Assembly (NCBI GenBank): GCA_009783205.1
Contig: WRHO01000009.1
Coordinates: forward strand, 1 to 61,946
Source: Oscillospiraceae bacterium
Lineage (GTDB): Bacteria > Bacillota > Clostridia > Oscillospirales > Ruminococcaceae
Direction: 5' to 3'
Length of the DNA stretch: 61,946 nt
Shown here: piece by piece, positions 44,551-51,889 of the stretch
How the letters are laid out: every line of letters begins with the position of its first letter
Position numbering within the stretch: the first letter of the stretch is position 1
Position numbers and translations under genes: made by a program
The notes under the pieces: model-generated
The model's input: the letters and a program-made list of their open reading frames with translations, nothing else
Told to the model about the DNA's origin: nothing
Databases searched by the model: none

Positions 44551-45984
44551 ATGAAAAGAAAACTTACTGCATTAATTCTAAGTATGACGTTGATTCTGTC
44601 GTCAACATTTGCTTTTTCGGGGTGCGGAATGAATACCCGATTCGCCATGAGCATTAACGGGGAAGAGGTTGCCGCGGGCGTTTACATTATCAGCCAATAC
44701 TATGCGACAGCCGAAGCGCGAAGCAAATTCTCCGAGGAATATCCCGACGAGGACACGAGCGTGGACGGTTGGAAGCCGGACGACTATCTGCTCGAGGGTG
44801 TTAAATACACCGAATGGATTGATAACAGAGCCGTCGAAATGGTTGCGCGTTTTTACGCAATCGAGGAAATGTATAAAGAGCGCGACTTGTCGTTCACCCG
44901 CGACGAATTGGCGGAAATAAATTCGACAATTGAACAAAGGTGGAACACCAATAAACAAATGGAAGAGCTGTACGCTATGCTCGGGGAACAGGCTTTACAG
45001 TTTGACGTGGGCGGAGATACATGGGGCGAGTTTTTTGAAAAAGCGGGGGCGAGTAAGGAATCGTACAAATTTATATTGACCAACGACGAAAAAACCGCCG
45101 CCCTTTTTGAGAGCATTTACGGCGCGGAGGGTACCGACCCCGTACCCGAGGAAGAATGGCGTCCGTATTTCATTGAGAATTATACCCGCGTAAGAGTGGT
45201 TCAAATGAGCTTTGTCGACGAAGAAGACGAGCCTTATGAACAAGAAAGAATTGACGATTTAAGAGAATTTGCGTTAAAACAATTTGAAAAGGTCGAGGAC
45301 GGAGGGAATTTTTATGCCGCGAGACAGGCGTATTATGAATATTTATACGGCATAGATAATAGCGACGATAATGTTTACGATTTGGACTTAGATGATATTG
45401 ATTTTGATGATGATTTAGACGACATCAGCGATGATGACAACAATGACGAGAACGCCGACGAAGGCGACGACAATAACGACGACGAAGACGACGACAATGA
45501 CGAGAACGCCGACGAAGACGATGACAACAACGAAGACGATGACGATGACAACGACGAAGGCGACGACAATGACGAAGACGAAGGCGACGACAATGACGAA
45601 GACGAGAACGACGACAATATATTCGAGGATTTGTTTGACGAGGACGAGCTTTCCGATTATATGGACGAGTTAGACTACGGAATCGAAGAATATTTAAAGG
45701 TTACCGATTATCCGGACAATGAGATTATTATTAAGCTTTCGGAAATGGATTTTGATATTCCCGAGTTTTTTGAAGGGGAGAATGCGTTTTATATTCTTTT
45801 GAAGTTAGATGTTACCGAGCGCGAGGACAAGCTTTTAGAATACCGAGACGAGGTAACCGTCGAATTACGGGCGGAGGAGTTCGACGATATGCTTAATCAA
45901 AAAGCCAAGGAATGGATAACCGACGGAACAGTCGTTTTAAATCAAAAAGCATTAAACCGCTATGACGCGAGAAAGTTTTTATAA
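44551..45984 (+). CDS. Lipoprotein with long Asp-rich repeat, SurA/PrsA-like N-terminus
   Basis: 477 residues. Lipoprotein signal: KRKLTALILSMTLILSSTFAFSGC, lipobox FSGC with Cys26. Residues 30-230 are helical and resemble the SurA/PrsA chaperone N-domain (MSINGEEVAAGVYIISQYYA...). About 85 residues (290-370) are nearly pure Asp, Asn, Glu and Gly built from near-repeats of DDNDEDE-type units, inserted where a parvulin domain would be. The end (VTEREDKLLEYRDEVTVELRAEEFDDML) looks like the rest of that fold. It may bind cations such as Ca2+. Co-transcribed with pheT only by position. Antisense frames here are shadows. Confidence 0.72.
   Translation: MKRKLTALILSMTLILSSTFAFSGCGMNTRFAMSINGEEVAAGVYIISQYYATAEARSKFSEEYPDEDTSVDGWKPDDYLLEGVKYTEWIDNRAVEMVARFYAIEEMYKERDLSFTRDELAEINSTIEQRWNTNKQMEELYAMLGEQALQFDVGGDTWGEFFEKAGASKESYKFILTNDEKTAALFESIYGAEGTDPVPEEEWRPYFIENYTRVRVVQMSFVDEEDEPYEQERIDDLREFALKQFEKVEDGGNFYAARQAYYEYLYGIDNSDDNVYDLDLDDIDFDDDLDDISDDDNNDENADEGDDNNDDEDDDNDENADEDDDNNEDDDDDNDEGDDNDEDEGDDNDEDENDDNIFEDLFDEDELSDYMDELDYGIEEYLKVTDYPDNEIIIKLSEMDFDIPEFFEGENAFYILLKLDVTEREDKLLEYRDEVTVELRAEEFDDMLNQKAKEWITDGTVVLNQKALNRYDARKFL
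45429..45617. repeat. Asp/Asn/Glu-coding low-complexity repeat
   Basis: Degenerate tandem of GACGACAATGACGAAGAC-like units within the lipoprotein gene. Confidence 0.8.
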
Positions 45985-46002
45985 GTAACAATTGAAACCG
46001 TT

Positions 46003-46043
46003 AATAAGGGAATAGTGAAGTAAGATTTCACTATTCCCTTATT
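46003..46043. terminator. Terminator after the lipoprotein gene
   Basis: 17-bp stem AATAAGGGAATAGTGAA and its inverse around GTAAGAT, T-rich end; also faces the convergent gene at 46069. Confidence 0.88.
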
Positions 46044-46068
46044 TATTTGTACCGCTTATTATTCATTG

Positions 46069-46929
46069 TCAGAAGTTGTTCATATCCCAATGTTCAAAGG
46101 CGGCGGCTTGAATCGAATCTATTGTCATTTTTTCGCTATTTCGCGATATGGTATAAATCATTGTTTTTATAGGCTCGCTTTCTTGTACAATACCGGCGAC
46201 GCGAAGCGGACTCGGCGCGATATAATCGACAGTTACGGTATATGTTTCGCCTATGTTTTCGACCAAGGTAATAAGCGGAGAGTTTGAAAATAGGGTGGGA
46301 TTAACCGGAACCTCATAGTTGTTATTTTGGTCGGAATATATAAATTGAATCCCGTGTGTCGATACCGTTTGATGCTCGAGAGTACCCGTCCCGAATATTG
46401 AGCGCGCCGCTATTTCGACATCTGCGTAGGGTATGTATATTACCCCCATATCGGTATCATAATTGCTTTTATCGCCGGTAAGTATAATTTTCCAAATCGC
46501 GCTCGTTATTATTGTAACGGGGCGAAGGTTGTCGACCGAATCAAATGCGGGCGGGTCGTTTATTACCACCGGATATATAAAAAGGGCAAATTCGTCTTTT
46601 AAAGCCCGTCTTTCAACTATGTCGGTTACAACCCCTTTTACAAAAAATACCGAAAAAACAACGCCTATAATCGAAAAGAAAATCATAAAGATTGACAGCG
46701 TTACATAGATTTTACGCGGTGCGCGCATTACCGGAAGTTGAACAATTTCGCCCGATTGTATTGTTTCTTCGGAAGCTTGAAGCTCTGTGTTTTCGTCGGA
46801 AGCTTGAAGCTCTATATTGAAAATTTCGGAGATTTCCTCGTCGCCGGTGAGCGCGTCGCCGAGCTTTCCGTGATTTTTAACAATCGCCGTCGACGGGTCT
46901 TTTCCCTGTTTTACTCTTTTATCACCCAT
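46069..46929 (-). CDS. Single-pass membrane protein, unknown
   Basis: Unrecognised, 286 residues. An acidic cytoplasmic N-terminus (1-72) contains a duplicated heptapeptide-like stretch ELQASDENTELQASEE, coded by a repeated GAAGCTTGAAGCTCT (46759-46815). One membrane span follows (KIYVTLSIFMIFFSIIGVVFSVFFV, about 73-97), then about 190 residues outside with a beta-rich pattern. No motif recognised. Follows proA in the minus-strand run, 21 bp apart. Confidence 0.7.
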   Translation of the reverse strand: MGDKRVKQGKDPSTAIVKNHGKLGDALTGDEEISEIFNIELQASDENTELQASEETIQSGEIVQLPVMRAPRKIYVTLSIFMIFFSIIGVVFSVFFVKGVVTDIVERRALKDEFALFIYPVVINDPPAFDSVDNLRPVTIITSAIWKIILTGDKSNYDTDMGVIYIPYADVEIAARSIFGTGTLEHQTVSTHGIQFIYSDQNNNYEVPVNPTLFSNSPLITLVENIGETYTVTVDYIAPSPLRVAGIVQESEPIKTMIYTISRNSEKMTIDSIQAAAFEHWDMNNF

Positions 46930-46950
46930 TATAACCTATTCCTTATTACC

Positions 46951-48174
46951 TTATTCCCTTATTTGCCCGTTGCCGTTTATCAGATATTTATAGGTTGTCA
47001 ATTCCTTTAACCCCATAGGGCCGCGTGCGTGAAGCTTTTGTGTGGTTATACCGATTTCCGCGCCGAGACCGAACACAAAGCCGTCGGTAAATCTTGTTGA
47101 AGCGTTGACATAAACCGCCGCCGCATCAACCTCGTTTTGGAATTTGTTCGCCCGCGCAAAATCGGTTGTTACGATACATTCGCTGTGTCTTGTTCCGAAT
47201 CGGTTAATATGTGTAATCGCGTCGTTAATACTTTTCACCGTTTTCGCGGCAATTGTATAGTCGAGGAACTCTTTTGCGTAATCGTCATCTGTTGCGGTTC
47301 CGTCGGGAATAACAGTTACCTTAGGCTCCTTGTCCTTCCACTTTTTCTCAAGAGCGGGGTAAAATTCATCGGCTATGTTCTTATGCACAATTACCGTTTC
47401 GATTGCGTTACAAACAGACGGACGCTGAGTCTTTGCGTTATCCACAATTTCGACCGCCATATTAATGTCCGCGAAAGCGTCAACATATACGTGACAGTTT
47501 CCCGCGCCGGTTTCTATAACCGGAATTGTTGAGTTATCTACCACCGCATTAATAAGCCCAATCCCGCCTCGCGGAATAAGAACGTCAATATACTCTCGAA
47601 GCGTCATCATTTCGGAAGCGACCTCGCGACTCGTATCTTCTACAAGATTAATTGCGTCTTCGATAATGTCACATTCCGATAAAGCCGAACGCATTATACC
47701 TACGAGACATTTGTTTGAGTTAATCGCGTCGCTCCCCCCGCGAAGGATACAGACGTTTGACGATTTGAGGCAGAGTGCCGCCGCGTCAACCGTTACATTG
47801 GGGCGGGATTCAAAGATAATGCCTATTACTCCGAGCGGAACCCGCTTTTTTACAATAGACAACCCGTTTGAAATATCGCCGCCGCCTAAAACCTCGCCAA
47901 TCGGGTCGGGTAACGCCGTTACCTGTCTAACCCCCTCCGCCATGCCTTCAATGCGGGCGTCGGTGAGCGTTAACCTGTCGATGAACGATTCGGTCATATT
48001 GTTTTCACGGGCATTTTTAATATCCTTAGCGTTTTCGGTTTTAATCAATTCTGCGTTTTCGATGAGCTTTTTTGCAATAAGCTCCAAAGCCGCGTTTTTT
48101 CTCGCCGTTTTGACGGTCAATAGCTGACCTTGCGCGTTTTTCGCGCTTTCGCCGAGTTGTTGAATATATGTCAT
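46951..48174 (-). CDS. proA: Gamma-glutamyl phosphate reductase
   Basis: 407 residues. NADPH-dependent reduction of gamma-glutamyl phosphate, second step of proline synthesis. Signatures: KKRVPLGVIGIIFESRPNVTVDAAALC, VPVIETGAGNCHVYVD, catalytic Cys in TQRPSVCNAIETVIVH, FVFGLGAEIGITTQKLHARGPMGL near the end. Paired with proB upstream, but the 142-bp gap holds a degenerate palindromic element. Confidence 0.96.
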   Translation of the reverse strand: MTYIQQLGESAKNAQGQLLTVKTARKNAALELIAKKLIENAELIKTENAKDIKNARENNMTESFIDRLTLTDARIEGMAEGVRQVTALPDPIGEVLGGGDISNGLSIVKKRVPLGVIGIIFESRPNVTVDAAALCLKSSNVCILRGGSDAINSNKCLVGIMRSALSECDIIEDAINLVEDTSREVASEMMTLREYIDVLIPRGGIGLINAVVDNSTIPVIETGAGNCHVYVDAFADINMAVEIVDNAKTQRPSVCNAIETVIVHKNIADEFYPALEKKWKDKEPKVTVIPDGTATDDDYAKEFLDYTIAAKTVKSINDAITHINRFGTRHSECIVTTDFARANKFQNEVDAAAVYVNASTRFTDGFVFGLGAEIGITTQKLHARGPMGLKELTTYKYLINGNGQIRE

Positions 48175-48210
48175 GTTTATAACCGTTCCTTTCCGAGCTT
48201 TTTAAAAAGC

Positions 48211-48297
48211 TCTATACCGCTTAACTATCAAATTTAACACATAATTGCGGTCTTTTTGCCGCCATACTGCGTTAAAATTTCCTTAAATATAAGCGTA
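48211..48297. repeat. Degenerate composite palindromic element between proB and proA
   Basis: Left part CTATACCGCTTAACTATCAAAT resembles the shell B end, followed at 48260 by GCCGCCATACTGCGTTAAAA and TTCCTTAAATATAAGCG, the shared core. The right half and the closing shell are missing. It was the fifth occurrence found of these modules. Confidence 0.7.
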
Positions 48298-48316
48298 AAC
48301 TTCATTATACTATTAT

Positions 48317-49147
48317 TTATACCTCTGTTGTTCCGTGAGCTTGATTTGTAAACAAGGTACAAACCGCTTTGTTCTCAAATAAATCGTATAATATCTCGGG
48401 ATTCTCGCCGTTTATTATAACCGTATCTATATTGTCCTCTAAGGCGAGGGTTGCGGCTTCTAACTTTGTCAACATTCCTCCTTTTGACATTTCGGAGCCT
48501 TTTTCTCCCGCCGAGGTTATCATTTCATAGGTGATTTTATTTACCAAGGGCAGCAGCTTTGCGTCGGGGTATTTCGTAGGATTCTTATTATAAAGACCGT
48601 CTACGTCCGTAAGAATGACCAGCAAATCCGCGTCGCACAGCTTAGCCGCAATTGCCGAGAGGGTATCGTTTTCGTCAAAATCGAGTTGTTCAATCGAAAC
48701 GCTGTCGTTGGCGTTAATAACGGGCACAACATTCCACGATAAAAGCATTCTGAGCGTGTTTGCAACATTCGCCTTGCGTTCGGCATTAGCGATAACATCG
48801 CGAGTCATAAGTATTTGTCCGATTTTATGGTTGTATTTGGAAAATTCATTCTTGTAGATGTTCATTAACTCGCTTTGTCCGATTGATGCGTATGCTTGTT
48901 TCTCCTCCATTGTAAAGAGCTTCGTCGCATTTTCGTTTGCGTTCGGTGCAAAGGGGATAAACGCACCGCGCCCTACGGCAACCGCGCCGGAGGTTACAAA
49001 AACAATCTCTCTGCCCGAGTTTTTCAAGTCCGAAAGCACGCGAATTAACGCTTCTACCCGCCGCAAATTGAAGCTTCCCGTAGGGTATGCAAGCGTAGAT
49101 GTCCCCACCTTAACGACCACCCGCTTTTTATTTCCTAAACTAATCAT
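48317..49147 (-). CDS. proB: Glutamate 5-kinase (no PUA domain)
   Basis: 276 residues. Amino-acid kinase fold only: VVKVGTSTLAYPTG, VFVTSGAVAVGRG, PVINANDSVS, DADLLVILTDVDGLYNKNP, KGGMLTKLEAA. The C-terminal PUA domain present in the E. coli form (about 367 residues) is absent, as in some Firmicutes. First step of proline synthesis, normally feedback-inhibited by proline. Followed by proA. Confidence 0.95.
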   Translation of the reverse strand: MISLGNKKRVVVKVGTSTLAYPTGSFNLRRVEALIRVLSDLKNSGREIVFVTSGAVAVGRGAFIPFAPNANENATKLFTMEEKQAYASIGQSELMNIYKNEFSKYNHKIGQILMTRDVIANAERKANVANTLRMLLSWNVVPVINANDSVSIEQLDFDENDTLSAIAAKLCDADLLVILTDVDGLYNKNPTKYPDAKLLPLVNKITYEMITSAGEKGSEMSKGGMLTKLEAATLALEDNIDTVIINGENPEILYDLFENKAVCTLFTNQAHGTTEV

Positions 49148-49186
49148 ATCTAAACTATATCATAAAAAACAATAACTGTCAAGGTA

Positions 49187-49255
49187 AACAAGAGCGAAGT
49201 TTTTCAAAAGGGCGGGCTTTGCCTGTCCGATGAAAAACGTAGCTTGCCGAGGCGG
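49187..49255. repeat. Dispersed palindromic repeat D, copy 2
   Basis: TAAACAAGAGCGAAGTTTTT, centre AAAGGGCGGGCTTTGCCTG, end GAAAAACGTAGCTTGCCGAG. Same plan as 29601-29665. GGTAA stands on both flanks. Lies between the flavoprotein and proB genes. Confidence 0.75.
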
Positions 49256-49258
49256 TAA

Positions 49259-50389
49259 TCACAACCCATTATATAGCTTTTGTGCCGTCGCCCATGCCCA
49301 TTCGAGATTATAACCGCCACAATCGCCGTCTACATTGACCGCTTCACCGATAATGTATAAGCCCGGGTGGATTTTTGATGACATATCGTCGTTAAGCTCA
49401 TCTGCGGGAATCCCCCCCGACATAACCTGCGCCTTGCTTTGCTCTGCCGTTCCGGTAACGGGAAAACACCAGTCTTTTATAGTTTCGAGCGGCTTTTTAG
49501 CGAGAACTTCTGCTACCCGTTTGTGGAACAACCCCGATAACGGTATTACGCGCAATTGTTCGAGCGTGTACTCCGGTGCGAGGTCGAGAGAAACGGTGAG
49601 CGCGTTTCCGTAGTCGCGAACGAGCCGCGAAAGATTCATTATACATATGCCCGACAATGCGCCGTCGTTAAATTGAACCTCGCCCTCTTCGCTTTTTATA
49701 ATTTTATTGCCGACTACGGCGTTGCACAACGCGCGAATACGCAAGCCTTTTACCGAGCGCGTCAATGCCTTATCGGTTATAACGGGGCATAATGCGGGGT
49801 GGGGCGGGACTATGGTATGCCCTAATTTCTCGAGGATTGAAAAATTAGGAGATGCTTCGCCCGAAACTCCCGCCGCCGAGCCGCAAGCCCATATTACCCT
49901 TTGGGCATAGATATTTTTGTTTATAATAAACCCGCCTTTTGGTGAAGGGGTTATATCGGAACAAGGTGTATCCGTCAAAAACTCCCCCCGGGTACAGGCG
50001 TTACGAAGCGAGTCCGAAACGGAGTTTGCGGTATTTGAATATGGGTACAACCGCCCTTGCGTATCGGCTCTGCAAACAAGTCCGAATTGTTTAAAAAAGC
50101 TTTCCGCCCCCCGCCAATCGGCGAAAACTCGTTTTGCAAACTCTACGTCTCCGTGATAAGCGGACATATTTAAAGGAACGTGACCGAGGTTACACCGACC
50201 GTTGCCCGTAGAAAGAAGCTTTTTGCCGACACGCGGGTTGCGCTCTAACACAACCGAGCTTACCCCTTTTTTTGACAATAGCGCGCAGACGGCTAACCCC
50301 GCCGCCCCCCCGCCGACAATTGACAATTGACAGTTGACAGTTGACAGTTGACGGGCAGTTGACAGTTGACAGTTATTTTCTTTTTTCAT
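49259..50389 (-). CDS. HI0933/BaiN-family flavoprotein
   Basis: NAD(P)/FAD-dependent oxidoreductase of the HI0933 family, 376 residues from MKKENN. FAD motif IVGGGAAGLAVCALLSKKG begins near residue 22; GKKLLSTGNGRCNLGH and GEAVNVDGDCGGYNLEWAWATA are family hallmarks. Homologues begin directly with the GGGAAG motif; here about 20 residues (NCQLSTARQLSTVNCQLS) coded by a heptamer array precede it, so the true start could also be an in-frame TTG in that array. No clear Shine-Dalgarno precedes the ATG. Substrate unknown; some relatives act in bile-acid or menaquinone-like chemistry. Confidence 0.85.
   Translation of the reverse strand: MKKENNCQLSTARQLSTVNCQLSIVGGGAAGLAVCALLSKKGVSSVVLERNPRVGKKLLSTGNGRCNLGHVPLNMSAYHGDVEFAKRVFADWRGAESFFKQFGLVCRADTQGRLYPYSNTANSVSDSLRNACTRGEFLTDTPCSDITPSPKGGFIINKNIYAQRVIWACGSAAGVSGEASPNFSILEKLGHTIVPPHPALCPVITDKALTRSVKGLRIRALCNAVVGNKIIKSEEGEVQFNDGALSGICIMNLSRLVRDYGNALTVSLDLAPEYTLEQLRVIPLSGLFHKRVAEVLAKKPLETIKDWCFPVTGTAEQSKAQVMSGGIPADELNDDMSSKIHPGLYIIGEAVNVDGDCGGYNLEWAWATAQKLYNGL
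50315..50385. repeat. Heptamer array inside the flavoprotein N-terminus
   Basis: About nine copies of TTGACAG/TTGACAA, partly interrupted, coding CQLSTV-like residues of the minus-strand gene. The inverted array at 50469-50502 faces it, 84 bp away. Confidence 0.88.
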
Positions 50390-50437
50390 GTTGTTATTAT
50401 ATATATAAGAGTAGTATTTGTCAAGTAGAATAAACAA

Positions 50438-50464
50438 GAATCCACCCGCTTACCGGGTGGATTC
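50438..50464. terminator. Terminator of spo0A-like gene
   Basis: Stem GAATCCACCCG/CGGGTGGATTC with a short loop, followed on the minus strand by TTGTTTATTC. Confidence 0.88.
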
Positions 50465-50468
50465 TCAT

Positions 50469-50502
50469 TAACTGTCAACTGTCAACTGTCAACTGTCAAT
50501 TG
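50469..50502. repeat. Heptamer array (inverse orientation) after spo0A-like gene
   Basis: TAACTGTCAACTGTCAACTG then TCAACTGTCAATTGT, about four to five units, just downstream of the spo0A-like stop. Confidence 0.88.
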
Positions 50503-50507
50503 TATCG

Positions 50508-51323
50508 TTATATATTATAAGTCGGGAGATTTAAATTTTTAAACCTCAGCTTCAACTTATCTGCAATAAGCGCGATGAACTCGGAATTTGTGGGTTTTCC
50601 TTTTGCGGTGTGGATTGTATATCCGAAAAAGCTGTTTAAAGTGTCGACGTTCCCCCTGTCCCAAGCAATTTCGATAGCGTGACGAATAGCGCGTTCAACG
50701 CGGGAGGAGGTTGTTACGTACTGTTTAGCCACCGTAGGGTAAAGAAGCTTTGTAACACAGTTTATCATCTCCGAATCCTCAACCGAGAGCAGAATTGCCG
50801 TTCTTAAATAATGATACCCTTTTATATGGGCGGGGATTCCGATTTGATGAATTATATCGGTAACGACATACTCAATATTATCGGGAACCGCTTCATGTAT
50901 ACTGTAGGACACTTTTTTGTCTTCTAATGTCGAGGCGTTGTTGCTCGTTCCTTCAAGAAGCTTTTGTATTTTTAACGCTAATACTCCCACCTCAAAAGGC
51001 TTCACCATGTAATACTCCGCCCCCGCCTCCATTACCTCTTTCTCGGTCTGTGGCGAGTCATAGTTGGCTATTACTATAACCACGGGCATTGTCTCTAATC
51101 GGTCTCTCATGTCGTTAAGTAAAGACACCGCGTCTAATTCCGGCATTTTTGCTTCCATAACAACTACGTCAAATTTGTCGGTTTTTAACGTGTCGAGCAA
51201 AACCCTTCCGTTTTTTTGCCGCGTAATTGCATACATTCCCTTTGAAATTAACGAACGCGCCCAAGCCATTCCGTACTCCGCGCTGTCGTCGCCCACTAAG
51301 ACCCGTATTTGTTTTTTTGTCAT
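50508..51323 (-). CDS. spo0A: Spo0A-type response regulator with altered receiver
   Basis: 271 residues: receiver domain 5-120, Spo0A DNA-binding domain 155-268 ([58 protein letters not shown]). The C-domain is typical Spo0A, master regulator of sporulation, binding TGTCGAA boxes. In the receiver the acidic pair D12-D13 and Lys108 are present, but the phosphorylation site reads MEAKMP: Glu57 replaces the Asp. The usual Thr/Ser is Ala86 (VIVIANYD). It may act without phosphorylation. AGGAGG is 5-6 nt from ATG. Promoter TTGCTT-17-TACTAT; a TTCGACA (0A-box) lies 150 bp upstream. Confidence 0.9.
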   Translation of the reverse strand: MTKKQIRVLVGDDSAEYGMAWARSLISKGMYAITRQKNGRVLLDTLKTDKFDVVVMEAKMPELDAVSLLNDMRDRLETMPVVIVIANYDSPQTEKEVMEAGAEYYMVKPFEVGVLALKIQKLLEGTSNNASTLEDKKVSYSIHEAVPDNIEYVVTDIIHQIGIPAHIKGYHYLRTAILLSVEDSEMINCVTKLLYPTVAKQYVTTSSRVERAIRHAIEIAWDRGNVDTLNSFFGYTIHTAKGKPTNSEFIALIADKLKLRFKNLNLPTYNI

Positions 51324-51355
51324 TTCGACCTCCTGTTTTATTTTTTTCTGTTGCT

Positions 51356-51384
51356 ATAGTACCACATAAAAATTTTTAAAGCAA
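51356..51384 (-). promoter_or_regulatory. spo0A-like gene promoter
   Basis: Minus strand TTGCTT (51379-51384), 17 nt, TACTAT (51356-51361). Leader of about 27 nt with AGGAGG. Confidence 0.55.
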
Positions 51385-51471
51385 GGGTTTTCTTGTAAAA
51401 AATACAACTTATTTTTTACAAATTCTAAAATTCGAAAATATATGACAATAAAGCCATTTGTTTTGACTCTT

Positions 51472-51478
51472 TTCGACA
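51472..51478 (-). promoter_or_regulatory. Possible 0A box upstream of the spo0A-like gene
   Basis: TGTCGAA on the minus strand, an exact match to the Spo0A box core. It lies next to the hairpin at 51478, so it may also be part of that terminator region. One 7-mer can arise by chance. Confidence 0.3.
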
Positions 51479-51519
51479 ATAATACCACATATAGACGAAA
51501 CGCAATATGTGGTATTATT
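51478..51519. terminator. Hairpin after the FlhB-like gene
   Basis: Perfect 15-bp stem AATAATACCACATAT and its inverse with a 12-nt loop. A/T-rich, 25 bp past the FlhB-like stop. Likely a terminator; could also be a regulatory palindrome. Confidence 0.7.
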
Positions 51520-51544
51520 TGTTATTTTTATATTAATATAGCAG

Positions 51545-51874
51545 TCATTCGTCGTCTTTTTCCGCCGGCTTTGTATATTTACCCGCAGTAAATACAACCT
51601 CGGCGTAAATTGCCGCGATAACCGAATACAGCTCCGGCGGAATACGTTCGCCCGAATTGAGCATTACGAGTAAAGCCGCCGCCGAATCATCTCTGTAAAC
51701 CGGAACTCCGTTTTCGTCGGCAATGTTTACTATTTTTTGAGCCAAGTGTCCCAATCCCGCGGCGACAACAACCGGCGCGTAGTTCAAGTCGGGGTTGTAT
51801 TTAAGCGCGACCGCCGCTTTTTGACCGTAATTATTAGCCTTTTGAGCCAATTGTTCTTTTTTTGATTCAGCCAT
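51545..51874 (-). CDS. FlhB C-terminal domain homologue (YlqH/EscU type)
   Basis: 109 residues. Corresponds only to the cytoplasmic C-domain of FlhB/EscU, the export-switch protein of flagellar type III secretion. AVALKYNPDLNYAPVVVAAGLGHLAQKIVNIADENGVPVYRDDSAAALL follows the family, but the autocleavage NPTH motif is not present (NPDLN). Stand-alone YlqH-like proteins occur with FliK-like partners in Firmicutes, as here (15 bp downstream of it). AGGAG precedes ATG. Confidence 0.85.
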   Translation of the reverse strand: MAESKKEQLAQKANNYGQKAAVALKYNPDLNYAPVVVAAGLGHLAQKIVNIADENGVPVYRDDSAAALLVMLNSGERIPPELYSVIAAIYAEVVFTAGKYTKPAEKDDE

Positions 51875-51889
51875 TTATACTCCTATCCC

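Noticed and set aside
45375-45673. Ser-rich or Thr-rich ORFs across the Asp repeat
   Set aside because: They are other-frame readings of the repetitive codons in the lipoprotein gene and have no ribosome-binding signal.
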